The translations under genes were made by a program, and so were the position numbers. The notes beneath the pieces are model-generated. The model was not told the origin of the DNA. It searched no databases and saw nothing but the letters and a program-made list of their open reading frames with translations. A DNA stretch of 64,000 nt. Source: Aciditerrimonas ferrireducens. Lineage in GTDB: Bacteria; Actinomycetota; Acidimicrobiia; Acidimicrobiales; UBA8190. The stretch spans positions 10,001 through 74,000 of the forward strand of contig NZ_JAKHEX010000011.1 of NCBI RefSeq assembly GCF_023130475.1. Direction: 5' to 3'. This document shows positions 8,984 to 17,339 of this stretch, in pieces (within the stretch, counting starts at the first letter, position 1; each line of letters starts with the position of its first letter).

Positions 8984-8995
8984 GACTGATCAGTC
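8984..8995. promoter_or_regulatory. 12-bp perfect palindrome upstream of the acyl-CoA dehydrogenase
   Basis: GACTGATCAGTC is a perfect 12-bp palindrome 23 bp upstream of the acyl-CoA dehydrogenase start, in the only non-coding stretch (102 bp) around it. Its size and TGA-centre-TCA layout fit an operator for a TetR- or FadR-like regulator of fatty-acid genes. No such regulator is encoded in the window, so the assignment is speculative. Confidence 0.35.
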
Positions 8996-9062
8996 AGTCC
9001 ATGCAGGAGTCTGCCAGATCGAGCCGGCAGCCGCCCGGCGTCGGGGACGGCGGCGGTCCTCG

Positions 9063-9806
9063 TCAGGGGGCCCACTCCAGACGCCAGGCCCCCGGCACCA
9101 TCCAGAGCCGCTGCCGGGGACCGGGCTGGTCCAAGGACCCGCCCCGGTAGGCGGCGTCGCCCTCCCAGAGGGCCAGGCGGGTCTCCCCCACCTGGAGGAT
9201 CCGGGTGGTGAAGCTGCCCGGCGCTCGGCCCGCGAAGGTCTCGAGGGCACGGCGGGCACTCGCCGGGGGCGGGCCGTCGCCGCCGCCGACCTGCCAGAGG
9301 GTCAGCCAGGTCGGCGGGGCCAGGGCCAGTTCGCCCCGGTCGTGGGCGGCCAGGGCCTCGCGGGGGGCCAGCCAACGGTGCGCCACGAGCTCCTGGCCGT
9401 CGACCGCCACCTGCTGGGGAGCCCGGCCGACCGCGTCCGGGGCGAGCTCGGCCACGAAGAACCAGGTCTGGAAGCGCCGAGGGGCTTCGGGTGGCGGGGT
9501 CCAGCGCGCCAAGGGCACGAGGTCGGCAGCGCCGAGGACCAGCCCGGTCTCCTCGGCCACCTCCCGCACCGCCGCCCGCCGGGCAGCGGCCAGCTCGTCG
9601 CCCGGGGCCCCGGGGTCGGCGTCGGTCGGCTCGACCTGGCCGCCGGGGAACGCCCAGAGGCCCCCGAAGGCTCCCGCCTCGCCCCGCCGGACCAGCAGCA
9701 CCTCGATCCCCTCGGCCTCGTCGTCGGCCCGGTCCCGCAGGACCACCACGGTGGCCGCCGGCCGGAGCACCGCCGGGACGCCGAGGGACCGCCCCGCGGG
9801 GCTCAC
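9063..9806 (-). CDS. Nudix hydrolase
   Basis: A 247-residue protein with a Nudix fold: FGGLWAFPGGQVEPTDAD (about 47-64) followed by REVAEETGL (81-89), the metal-binding core REUxEExGU. The spacing between the first glycine and the REVAEE helix is longer than in the minimal Nudix box because of an inserted PGAPGDE loop, as in NUDT19-like or CoA-diphosphatase-like relatives. The substrate, a nucleoside diphosphate derivative or CoA ester, is not determined. GTG start at 9806, 10 bp downstream of the amidase stop, so probably co-transcribed with it. The CoA-type guess suits the acyl-CoA dehydrogenase neighbour but is inference. Confidence 0.88.
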   Translation of the reverse strand: MSPAGRSLGVPAVLRPAATVVVLRDRADDEAEGIEVLLVRRGEAGAFGGLWAFPGGQVEPTDADPGAPGDELAAARRAAVREVAEETGLVLGAADLVPLARWTPPPEAPRRFQTWFFVAELAPDAVGRAPQQVAVDGQELVAHRWLAPREALAAHDRGELALAPPTWLTLWQVGGGDGPPPASARRALETFAGRAPGSFTTRILQVGETRLALWEGDAAYRGGSLDQPGPRQRLWMVPGAWRLEWAP

Positions 9807-9816
9807 CGCCAGGTCC

Positions 9817-11214
9817 TCACGGCACCCGGGGATGCCGGTCCCCCCAGGGCAGGGCCCCCTCGAGCTGGGCGGCCACCTGCAGCAGCCGGGCCTCCCCGAA
9901 GGGCGGGCCGACCAGCTGAACCCCGACGGGCAGCCCCGAGGGGGCCTGATGGAGGGGCAGGCTCATCGCCGGCTGGCCGGTCAGGTTCCAGGGCACCGTG
10001 AAGGCCACCATGGCCAGCACCGTCGGGGCCGGGCCCTCGCTCGCCTCCGCCTCGGCCAGCACGGCCCCCGCCTCAGGGGGCTCGATGGTCATGGTCGGGG
10101 TGACCAGCAGGTCCACCTGCTCGAGGAACCGCCGCACCATCCCCCGGGTGCCCCGCCGGAGCTGCCGCAGCGAGCTGACCAGGGTCACGCTGTCCACCGC
10201 CCGCCCCGCCGCCAGGCCCCGCTGGTTGTGGGGCTCGACCCGGCTCCAGTCCAGGTCCTCGTAGTCTCCGTAGGCGGCGTTCACCACCTGCAGGAACGGC
10301 TCCACCAGGGACAGGTCCAGGGGATCGGCCACCTCCTCGACCCGGTGCCCCAGCTCCTCGAGAGCCCGGGCGGCCCGTTCGGCCGCCTCCCGGCACGCCG
10401 GGGCGAGGGGCAGCCCGAGCGCCGAGCTGGTCACGAGCCCGACCCGCAACGAGCCCGGGTCCTGGCCGGGCTCCTCGACGAAGGGCCGCGGGGGCGGCGG
10501 AGCCCACTCCCAGACCGTGGGGTCGGGGGCCGAGATGACGTCGAGGACCAGCGCGGCGTCCTCGACCGTGTGGACCAGCGCCCCCTCGACCGAACAGCCC
10601 AGCCACCCCGGGGTCACGCTCGGCACCCGCGAGCGGCTGGGCTTCAGGCCCACCAGCCCGCAGCAGCTGGCCGGGATCCGGATCGAGCCCCCGCCGTCGT
10701 TCGCGTGGGCCACGGCCACCATGCCGGCGGCCACCGCCGCCGCCGAGCCCCCGCTCGACCCGCCCGGGGTCCGGCTCGGGTCCCAGGGGTTCCGGGTCAC
10801 GCCGTAGCGCCGGTTCTCGGTCACCGGCAGCGGGCCGAGCTCCGGGGTGTTCGTCCGGCCGCAGAGCACCGCGCCGGCCCGCCGGAAGGCCGCCACCACC
10901 AGCTCGTCCTCCTCCGCGGGGCCCTCGGGCGCGCCGGCCGAGCCGTAGGTGGCCGGCTGTCCCGCCGCCTTCGTCAGGTCCTTCACCAGCAGCGGCACCC
11001 CGGCCAACGGCCCCGGGTCCTCGCCGGCCCGGAGCCGCTCCTCGACCGCCCGGGCGGCCGCCCGGGCTGCGTCGTCGTCCCGCCAGACCACCGCCCCGAG
11101 GGCCGGGTTCAGGCGGTCCATCCGGGCCAGGGTCTCCTCCAGCACCTCGCTCGGCTGCAGCTCCTTGCGGCGCAGCGACGCCGCCAAGGGGGCCAGGCTC
11201 CAGAACGGCTCCAT
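9817..11214 (-). CDS. amidase signature family protein
   Basis: A 465-residue Ser-cisSer-Lys hydrolase. The triad is visible: Lys78 in PLLVKDL, the cis-serine in GGSSGGSAAA (about 151-160) and the nucleophile Ser177 in DGGGSIRIPAS. The family includes 6-aminohexanoate-cyclic-dimer hydrolases, enantioselective amidases and GatA. GatA is unlikely because neither gatC nor gatB is nearby and the C-terminal half is divergent. No signal peptide, so cytoplasmic. It follows pheT by 9 bp on the same strand and may be read through from the pheST transcript. Confidence 0.9.
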   Translation of the reverse strand: MEPFWSLAPLAASLRRKELQPSEVLEETLARMDRLNPALGAVVWRDDDAARAAARAVEERLRAGEDPGPLAGVPLLVKDLTKAAGQPATYGSAGAPEGPAEEDELVVAAFRRAGAVLCGRTNTPELGPLPVTENRRYGVTRNPWDPSRTPGGSSGGSAAAVAAGMVAVAHANDGGGSIRIPASCCGLVGLKPSRSRVPSVTPGWLGCSVEGALVHTVEDAALVLDVISAPDPTVWEWAPPPPRPFVEEPGQDPGSLRVGLVTSSALGLPLAPACREAAERAARALEELGHRVEEVADPLDLSLVEPFLQVVNAAYGDYEDLDWSRVEPHNQRGLAAGRAVDSVTLVSSLRQLRRGTRGMVRRFLEQVDLLVTPTMTIEPPEAGAVLAEAEASEGPAPTVLAMVAFTVPWNLTGQPAMSLPLHQAPSGLPVGVQLVGPPFGEARLLQVAAQLEGALPWGDRHPRVP

Positions 11215-11223
11215 GCCCCATGC

Positions 11224-13722
11224 CTAGCGCAAGCGGGCCCCCAGCCGCTCGGCCACCTCGATGCACGCCACCCGCCAGGCCGCCACCTCCTCGTCCCGCA
11301 GGGTCCGCTCCGGGGAGCGGAACCGCAGCCGGAACGCCAGGCTCCGCTCGTCCTCCCCCAGCGGCGGGCCCTGGTAGACGTCGAAGAGGGCCACCGCCTC
11401 CAGGCTCTCCCCCGCGGCCTCCTCGGCAGCCTGCTGGAGCGCCTGGCGAAGCCGCTCGGCGGCCAGCTCGGGGCCGACCACGAAGGCCAGGTCCACGTCG
11501 CTGGCCGGGAAACGGCTGGCGGGGACCAGCTGGTCGGCCCGGTGGGGCTGGGCCCGCAGCACCCCCAGGTCGAGCTCCAGCCACCCGACCCGCTGTCCGC
11601 CCACCCCGAAGGCCGCCAGGACCGCCGGATCCACCTCGCCGAGCGCCCCCAGCACGGCGCCGTCGGCGCCCGTCAGCCAGGCGCTCCGGGTCGGGTGCAG
11701 GCCCGGCACGACCGCCGCCGGGCCGAACCCGGCCTGCGCCAGGGTCACCCCGACGACCCGGGTCGCCTCGGCCAGCACCGTCCAGCACAGCGCGGCGGCC
11801 CGGGCGTCGTCGCCGGGGTCGGCCAGGGCCACGGCCAGGACCTCCCGCTCCTCGAGCACCGAACGCTCCGGGTCCCGCCCCTCGAGGACCTCGGCCACTC
11901 GGGCCGGGTCCGGCTCGGGGAACACCCGTCCCAGCTCGAAGAGCCGCAGGCCCTCCAGCTGCCGGCCCCGGTTGAACGCCAGTGCCCGCAACAGGCCCGG
12001 GCGCAGGCTCCGCCGGAGGACCGACTCCTCGGGCGTGAGCGGGTTCGCCACCACCACCCCGCCGGGGCCGAGCCCGGCGAGCTCGTCGTCGCCGGGCCGC
12101 AGCAGCGACGGCGTCCAGGCCTCCTCGCAGCCCAGTCCGCAGAGGGCCTCCCGGAGGACCCGCCGCAGCCGCTGGGTCGCCCCGAGCCGCCCGACCTGGT
12201 CCGGCCGGAACCGCCGCCGGGGCAACCGGCGGTAGCCGTAGAGGCGGGCCACCTCCTCCACCACGTCGATCTCCCGGGAGGCGTCGGGCCGGAACGACGG
12301 CACCGTCACCACCAGCTCCTCGCCGCTCGCTCCCGGCTCGCTCGCAAACCCCAAGGGGTCCAGGAGGGCCCGGACCTCGGTCGCCTCGAAGCTCGTGCCC
12401 AGCACCCCGTTCAACCGGCCCAGCCGCAGCCGCACCGGCCGGGGCCCCGGAGGGTTCCCGACCACGTCCAGGGGGTCGGGCGCCACCCGCAGCTCGGGCA
12501 CCGACCAGCCGAGCACCGTCACCAGCCGGCCGACCGCCCGCTCGATCCCCGCGGGGTCACAGCCCCGCTCGAAGCGCACTGACGCCTCGCTCCGCAGGGC
12601 CAGCCGGGCCGAGGTCCGGGCCACGGCCATCGGGTCGAAGTAGGCGGCCTCCAGGAGCACCCGGCGGGTCCCCGGCCCGATCTGGCTGCTGGCCCCGCCC
12701 ATCACCCCGGCCACCCCGACGGGCCGGTCCTCGGCGTCGCAGATCACGCAGTCCCGCCGGTCGTCCGCCGGCGCCACCTGCCGGGCCCCGAGCCGCCGGA
12801 CCTGGCCGTCGAGGGTCACCACCTCCTCCCCGGGCCGCCCGGCCCGCACCCGCAGGCCCGGCCCAGCCAGGGCGTCAAGGTCGTAGGGGTGGGTCGGCTG
12901 GCCCAGCTCCAGCATGACGTAGTTCGAGGCGTCCACGACGTTGTCGATCGCCCGCATGCCGGCCAGGCGCAGCCGCCGGGCCACCAGGGCCGGGGAGGGC
13001 CGGACGGTCACCTCGGTCAGCACCCAGGCGGTGAACCGGGGACAGAGGTCCGGGTCCTCCACCACCACGCTGCACAGCTCCCCGGTCGGGACCGGGCCGA
13101 GGGTCGCAGCCGACACCTCGGGCAGCCGGAGCGGCTGGCCCCAGCGGGCCGCCAGGTCCCGGGCGATGCCCACGATGCTCAAGGCGTCCGGCCGGTTCGT
13201 CTCGACCGCCACGTCCAGCACCACGTCCGGCCCTTCCCCCAGGGCCTCGGCCAGGGGCTGGCCCGGCTGCAGGTCCCCGGTCCCCCCGAGCGAACCCCGG
13301 CCGTTCCGACCGCCCAGGATCAGCAGGCCGCTCTGGTCCTCCCCGAGCCCGAGCTCCCGGGCCGAGCAGAGCATGCCGGCCGACTCCACCCCCCGCAGCC
13401 GCCGCCGCTCGATCCGCACCCCCCCGGGCAGCACTGTGCCGGGGGGAGCCAGGGCCACCAGGTCGCCCTCGGCGAAGTTCCACGCCCCGCAGACCACCTG
13501 CACCCGGCCCGACCCGGCGTCCACCTCGACCCGCCGGATCCGGTCCGCCCCCGGGATGGCGTCGATGGCCAGCACCTCGGCCACCACCACCTGCTCCAGG
13601 CCCACCCCGGTCTCCTCGACCCCCTCGACCACCAGGCCCAGGTCGTCCAGGGTCCGGGCCACCTCCCGCCAGTCCTCCGGCAGGGCGACGAAGTCGGCCA
13701 GCCACGACAAGGGCACCCGCAC
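11224..13722 (-). CDS. pheT: phenylalanine-tRNA ligase beta subunit PheT
   Basis: Beta chain of the (alpha-beta)2 enzyme that charges tRNA-Phe. The 832-residue protein follows the standard order: N-terminal helix MRVPLSWLADFV, tRNA-binding OB fold (about 40-150, with GADRIRRVEVD and VCGAWNF), B3/B4 editing domain (about 200-370), B5 domain, the catalytic-like core with YGYRRLPRRRF, and a C-terminal FDX-ACB anticodon-binding domain ending EVAERLGARLR. Length is typical. It lies 20 bp downstream of pheS and should form one transcript with it. Confidence 0.97.
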   Translation of the reverse strand: MRVPLSWLADFVALPEDWREVARTLDDLGLVVEGVEETGVGLEQVVVAEVLAIDAIPGADRIRRVEVDAGSGRVQVVCGAWNFAEGDLVALAPPGTVLPGGVRIERRRLRGVESAGMLCSARELGLGEDQSGLLILGGRNGRGSLGGTGDLQPGQPLAEALGEGPDVVLDVAVETNRPDALSIVGIARDLAARWGQPLRLPEVSAATLGPVPTGELCSVVVEDPDLCPRFTAWVLTEVTVRPSPALVARRLRLAGMRAIDNVVDASNYVMLELGQPTHPYDLDALAGPGLRVRAGRPGEEVVTLDGQVRRLGARQVAPADDRRDCVICDAEDRPVGVAGVMGGASSQIGPGTRRVLLEAAYFDPMAVARTSARLALRSEASVRFERGCDPAGIERAVGRLVTVLGWSVPELRVAPDPLDVVGNPPGPRPVRLRLGRLNGVLGTSFEATEVRALLDPLGFASEPGASGEELVVTVPSFRPDASREIDVVEEVARLYGYRRLPRRRFRPDQVGRLGATQRLRRVLREALCGLGCEEAWTPSLLRPGDDELAGLGPGGVVVANPLTPEESVLRRSLRPGLLRALAFNRGRQLEGLRLFELGRVFPEPDPARVAEVLEGRDPERSVLEEREVLAVALADPGDDARAAALCWTVLAEATRVVGVTLAQAGFGPAAVVPGLHPTRSAWLTGADGAVLGALGEVDPAVLAAFGVGGQRVGWLELDLGVLRAQPHRADQLVPASRFPASDVDLAFVVGPELAAERLRQALQQAAEEAAGESLEAVALFDVYQGPPLGEDERSLAFRLRFRSPERTLRDEEVAAWRVACIEVAERLGARLR

Positions 13723-13742
13723 GGGCCGTCCTCCTGGTCCCC

Positions 13743-14882
13743 TCAGGGCTGCCGCAGCAGCCGCAGGTCGTTGTCGAGCAGGACTCGCATGTCGGCGATC
13801 CCGTGCCGCATCTGGGCCAGGCGGTCGATGCCGAAGCCGAAGGCGAAGCCCTGGGCCGCCTCGGGGTCCACCCCGGCGGCCTCCAGCACCGCGGGGTCCA
13901 CCATCCCGCAGCCCCCCAGCTCGACCCAGCCGGTCTGCGAACAGGTCCGGCAGCCGGCCCCCTCGCAGATCGTGCAGGTGATCTCGAACTCCGCCGAAGG
14001 CTCGGTGAACGGGAAGAACGCCGGTCGAAGGCGGGCCGCGATCCGCGGCCCGAAGTAGGCCTGGGTGAAGGCCTCGATCGTCCCCGCCAGGTCCCCGAAG
14101 GTCACCCCCTGCCCGACCACCAGGCCCTCGACCTGGTGGAAGGTCGGCAGGTGCCGGGCGTCGGGGGTGTCCCGCCGGTAGCAGCGCCCAGGGATCACCA
14201 CCGCCAGGGGCAGCGGCCGGGAACGCAGCAGCCGGACCTGCACCGGGGAGGTGTGGGTGCGCAGCAGCACCGCCCCCGGGGGCGCCCCGGCCACCTCCAG
14301 GTAGAACGTGTCGAACATGCCCCGGGCAGGGTGGCCGGGGGGCATGTGGAGCGCCTCGAAGTTGAACCAGTCGGTCTCCACCTCCGGCCCCTCGGCCACC
14401 TCGAAGCCCAGGCCCACGAAGACCTCCTCGAGTTCTTCCCGGGTCCGCTCCACCAGGTGCCGATGGCCCCGTCCCGCCACCCCGAGCATCGCGGGCGACC
14501 GCGCCCCCAGGGCCGCGGCGCCCACGGCGGCCAGGACCTCGCTCAGGTCCAGCCGCTCGGCTGCCACCTGGGCCTCACGCTCCGCCGCCGCCACCTGGGC
14601 CCGCCGCTCGGCCAGGGCCGCCTCGACCCTCGTCCGGGCCTCGTGCAGCGCCTGACCGACCGCCCGCCGCTCGGCCGCGTCCAAGCTGCCCAGCCGCCGA
14701 TGCGCCTGGGCCAGGGCCGAGGCCTTGCCCGTCAGCGCCTGCGCCAGCCCTTCCAGGGCGGCCAGGCTCGTTGCGCTGTCGATCCTCGCCAGCGCCCCGG
14801 CCGTCCAGCCCGCCGGGTCGACCGCCGGATCCGCCAAGGGGCCCTCCTGGCCCTCGGCGTCGCCGCCCGCCTCCCCTACCAT
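13743..14882 (-). CDS. pheS: phenylalanine-tRNA ligase alpha subunit PheS
   Basis: Catalytic alpha chain of phenylalanyl-tRNA synthetase, 379 residues. An N-terminal coiled-coil (about 30-110) is followed by the class-II core: motif 2 around GRCYRRDTPDARHLPTFHQVEG, the zinc-finger-like CTICEGAGCRTCSQTGW, and motif 3 GFAFGFGIDRLAQMRHGI. The first 25 residues are acidic and less conserved, so a later start is possible, although none looks better. The start overlaps the end of the upstream rRNA methyltransferase gene by 7 nt, fitting one long infC-to-pheT transcript. Confidence 0.97.
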   Translation of the reverse strand: MVGEAGGDAEGQEGPLADPAVDPAGWTAGALARIDSATSLAALEGLAQALTGKASALAQAHRRLGSLDAAERRAVGQALHEARTRVEAALAERRAQVAAAEREAQVAAERLDLSEVLAAVGAAALGARSPAMLGVAGRGHRHLVERTREELEEVFVGLGFEVAEGPEVETDWFNFEALHMPPGHPARGMFDTFYLEVAGAPPGAVLLRTHTSPVQVRLLRSRPLPLAVVIPGRCYRRDTPDARHLPTFHQVEGLVVGQGVTFGDLAGTIEAFTQAYFGPRIAARLRPAFFPFTEPSAEFEITCTICEGAGCRTCSQTGWVELGGCGMVDPAVLEAAGVDPEAAQGFAFGFGIDRLAQMRHGIADMRVLLDNDLRLLRQP

Positions 14883-15718
14883 CGGCCGCCCGGCCCCTTC
14901 GACCCCTCGCCTGCCCTCGGCACGTCGGGCAGGTTAGATCGTTGGCGCACCGCCTCGAACAGGAGCACCGCGGCGGCCGACGCCAGGTTCAGCGACTCCA
15001 CCGCCCCTGGCATGGGCACGCTCACCTGCTCGTCGCACGCCCCGGCCACGGCCGGGTCCAGCCCGGCCGCCTCGTTCCCCAGCACCAGGGCCACCGGACG
15101 GGCCAGGTCCACCTCGGTGTGCGGCTGGCCACCCCGCGCCACCGCGGCCAGGACCCGAGTACCCCCGGCCCGCAGCCCGGCCAGCGCCTCGAGGGCTGGT
15201 CCGCAGAGCACCGGCACGACCAGCACCGCTCCTGCCGAGGCCCGCACGGTCTTCGGGTTGAAGGGGTCCACGCTCTCCTCCCCGAACACCACCAGGTCGG
15301 CCCCGGCTGCCGCCGCGTTCCGCACCACCGTCCCGGCGTTCCCCGGGTCCCGGGCCCCCGCCAGGACCACCGCCAGGCTGGCCCGCCCGAGCGACGCCCA
15401 CGACGGCCGCGGCTGGCGCACCACCGCCAGCACCGGCTGGGGGGTCACCGTGTCCGCCACCCGCTCCAGGACCCCCGGCGCCAGCTCGAAGACCCGCGCC
15501 CCGCCGGCCGCCGCCTGCTCGGCCAGCACCTGCACCCGCTCCGGTGCCCCCGGCGCCAGGTATACGCCCTCGACCTCGGCGCCCGCCGCCAGCGCCGCGG
15601 CCAGCACGCTCGGGCCTTCGACCACGAAGACCCCCTCGGCTCGTCGCACGCTCCGCCGGGCCAGCAGCCGCCGGAGCCGCTGGACCCGCTGGTGGCGCAG
15701 CCCCAGCCCTGGGCTCAG
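14876..15718 (-). CDS. SpoU/TrmH-family RNA 2'-O-methyltransferase, probable CTG start
   Basis: About 280 residues. An N-terminal substrate-binding domain ([22 protein letters not shown]) precedes the SPOUT knot with motif 1 [15 protein letters not shown], motif 2 [12 protein letters not shown] and motif 3 [25 protein letters not shown]. Genes here in actinobacteria are usually called 23S rRNA methyltransferases (TsnR-like), but the target nucleotide is unknown. No ATG, GTG or TTG in frame precedes the conserved N-terminal helix. A CTG at 15718 overlaps the rplT stop as CTGA and has a GAGGGGG ribosome-binding site about 4 nt upstream. The first conventional start is a GTG at 15649, which would cut the helix. 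Confidence 0.88.
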   Translation of the reverse strand: MSPGLGLRHQRVQRLRRLLARRSVRRAEGVFVVEGPSVLAAALAAGAEVEGVYLAPGAPERVQVLAEQAAAGGARVFELAPGVLERVADTVTPQPVLAVVRQPRPSWASLGRASLAVVLAGARDPGNAGTVVRNAAAAGADLVVFGEESVDPFNPKTVRASAGAVLVVPVLCGPALEALAGLRAGGTRVLAAVARGGQPHTEVDLARPVALVLGNEAAGLDPAVAGACDEQVSVPMPGAVESLNLASAAAVLLFEAVRQRSNLPDVPRAGEGSKGPGGRW

Positions 15719-16104
15719 CCGACCCCCTCGCCCTCGCGGGGCGCCTCGGCCGCCAACGCCGACGACGCCACCGCGGCCAGCCGCCCGAAGGCCTGCTCGT
15801 CGTGGACCGCCAGGTCGGCCAAGACCTTCCGGTCGACCGCCACCCCGGCCAGCTTCAGCCCGGCCACGAAGCGGCTGTAGCTCAGCCCGTGCGCCCGGGC
15901 CGCCGCGTTGATCCGCTGGATCCACAGCCGCCGGAAGTCGCCCTTGCGGGCCCGCCGGTCCCGGTAGGCGTACTGCAAGGCGTGCATCACCGCCTCGTTC
16001 GCCGCCTTGAACGTCCGGCTCCGGTTGCCGTAGTACCCCTGGGCCTGCTCCAGGATCGCCCGATGGTGCTTCCGGCCGTGCAGCGACCGCTTCACCCTGG
16101 CCAT
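15715..16104 (-). CDS. rplT: 50S ribosomal protein L20
   Basis: Large-subunit protein needed early in 50S assembly. The 129 residues begin [18 protein letters not shown] and include the conserved [29 protein letters not shown] and [14 protein letters not shown] blocks. A longer in-frame opening upstream exists, but the ATG at 16104 matches the family start and is preceded by a strong GAAAGGAG ribosome-binding site. Between rpmI and rplT lie 121 bp rich in G/C-paired segments; L20 often autoregulates on such leaders, but I could not identify a specific structure. Confidence 0.97.
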   Translation of the reverse strand: MARVKRSLHGRKHHRAILEQAQGYYGNRSRTFKAANEAVMHALQYAYRDRRARKGDFRRLWIQRINAAARAHGLSYSRFVAGLKLAGVAVDRKVLADLAVHDEQAFGRLAAVASSALAAEAPREGEGVG

Positions 16105-16225
16105 CGCCAGCTCCTTTCTCCCACGCCGACCCTGCGGCGCCCACGACGACACCCACGGCGCCGCCCCATCCTCGCGTGCCCCGCCCGTCCCCCCGGGATC
16201 CCCCCGGCGGGACCGGCGGGCCCGG

Positions 16226-16420
16226 TCACCGTCCCAGCATCCGCCGGACCGCTCGCAGGTCCGCCGGCGCCACCTCCACCTCGCCGGCCAACCGCCGCGT
16301 CCGGCGCGTCGGCTTCTTCTCGAGCAGGTGCGACCGCATGGCCTGCCGGCGCCGCAGCCGGCCCGTCCCCGTCACCTTGAACCGCTTCGCTGCCCCGCGG
16401 TCGGTCTTCATCTTCGGCAT
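16226..16420 (-). CDS. rpmI: 50S ribosomal protein L35
   Basis: Small basic ribosomal protein of 64 residues beginning [20 protein letters not shown], the family hallmark, with the [15 protein letters not shown] segment in the middle. Length is as expected. A purine-rich AGGGAGAG lies about 7 nt before the ATG. It sits in the conserved infC-rpmI-rplT order, with 69 bp to infC and 121 bp to rplT. No alternative identity is plausible. Confidence 0.97.
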   Translation of the reverse strand: MPKMKTDRGAAKRFKVTGTGRLRRRQAMRSHLLEKKPTRRTRRLAGEVEVAPADLRAVRRMLGR

Positions 16421-16489
16421 GCCCGTCTCTCCCTGCTCCCGGCCGGCGCTCGCGCCCCGGCCCGTTCCAGCCGGCGCTCCCGCTCCGGC

Positions 16490-17158
16490 TCAGCCCGCCG
16501 TCGGCGAGCCCGTCCCGTTCCCGTCCGCCGCACCCGGGCCGCCGCCGGCCGCCGGCTCCGGGCCGGCCCCTGCGGACTCGCCGGCACCCTCGCCGCCGTC
16601 CCGGGCCGCCTTCGCCGCCGCGGCCTGCCGGGCCCGCTTGTCCGGCGCCAGCACCATCACCATGTTCCGCCCGTCCAACCGGGCCTCGGTCTCGACCCGG
16701 GCCAACCCGTCCACCTGCTCGGCCACCCGGTCCAGGATCCGCTTGCCCAGCTCCGGGTGGAAGACCTCCCGGCCCCGGAACATGATCGTCACCTTCACCT
16801 TGTGGCCCTCGCTCAAGAAGCGCTGCACCTGGCGGGTCTTGGTCTCGAAGTCGCCCGGCCCGATCTTCGGCCGGTACTTCATCTCCTTGATCCCGGTCGT
16901 GACCGCCTTGCGCCGCGACTCCCGGGCCCGCTGGGCCGCATCGAACTTGAACTTCCCGTAGTCCATGATGCGGCACACCGGCGGATTGGCCTGGGCAGCG
17001 ACCTCGACCAGGTCCAGGTCCATCTGCCGGGCAATGGCCAGGGCCTCGGGCAGCGGCTTGATCCCGAGCTGCCGCCCGTCCGGGGCGACCAGCCGGACCT
17101 CCCGAGCCCGGATCCGCTCGTTGATCCGAGGCTCACTCGTCGTCGGGGCGGTGGCGAT
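16490..17158 (-). CDS. infC: translation initiation factor IF-3, probable AUC start
   Basis: Binds the 30S subunit and monitors initiator tRNA and start-codon choice. The N domain (SEPRINERIRAREVRLV..LGIKPLPEAL), basic linker and C domain (MKYRPKIGPGDFETKTRQVQRFL..VTIMFRGREV) are present. A low-complexity Ala/Gly/Glu tail of about 50 residues follows, longer than in E. coli. No in-frame ATG or TTG lies near the conserved start. An ATC at 17158 has a GGGAGGG ribosome-binding site (17172-17166) exactly 7 nt upstream. Non-AUG starts are known for infC and let IF-3 repress its own synthesis, so the AUC is credible. About 222 residues. Confidence 0.94.
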   Translation of the reverse strand: MATAPTTSEPRINERIRAREVRLVAPDGRQLGIKPLPEALAIARQMDLDLVEVAAQANPPVCRIMDYGKFKFDAAQRARESRRKAVTTGIKEMKYRPKIGPGDFETKTRQVQRFLSEGHKVKVTIMFRGREVFHPELGKRILDRVAEQVDGLARVETEARLDGRNMVMVLAPDKRARQAAAAKAARDGGEGAGESAGAGPEPAAGGGPGAADGNGTGSPTAG

Positions 17159-17202
17159 GCGGCATCCCTCCCATCGTTCCTGGCCCGGAACCGCTCCGGG
17201 CC
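17133..17202 (-). promoter_or_regulatory. infC start region: overlapping mini-frame and upstream hairpin
   Basis: On the minus strand a perfect hairpin (17182-17202, stem GGCCCGGA/TCCGGGCC, loop of 5) lies upstream of the infC ribosome-binding site. Directly after GGGAGGG comes an out-of-frame ATG (17165) opening a 10-codon frame (MPHRHRPDDE) that ends at 17133 and overlaps the AUC start of infC. The ATG has no spacing from the ribosome-binding site while the AUC has 7 nt, so the AUC should win. The mini-frame may be accidental or part of autoregulation. The hairpin is seen; its function is inference. Confidence 0.5.
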
Positions 17203-17326
17203 GCCGTGGGAAGCTGGGGCCGCCGCCTCGGCCCCAGGGGCCGATGCACCGTGACCCGGCGCACCCTCCGGTGGCCGGGTGGGGGAGCCTGGCGCGGCAC
17301 CCCACTTCCCGTCTGTCCGAGGCGCC

Positions 17327-17332
17327 TAGGGT
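17327..17332 (+). promoter_or_regulatory. leaderless -10 hexamer for the DUF1844-like gene
   Basis: TAGGGT followed by 7 nt and then the GTG start at 17340. This spacing places the transcription start on or next to the start codon, as in the other TANNNT elements of the window. No clear -35 is visible. The gene also lacks a ribosome-binding site, which supports leaderless expression. Confidence 0.45.
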
Positions 17333-17339
17333 AGCAGCT

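Noticed and set aside
9205-12582. 1125-codon plus-strand frame opposite the Nudix, amidase and pheT genes
   Set aside because: Low-complexity Gln/His/Arg/Pro composition with no domain; the minus strand carries clearly conserved enzymes over the same bases.
16105-16225. L20 autoregulatory RNA between rpmI and rplT
   Set aside because: The spacer has GC-rich pairing, but nothing recognisable as an L20-binding pseudoknot or 23S mimic; a covariance search would be needed.
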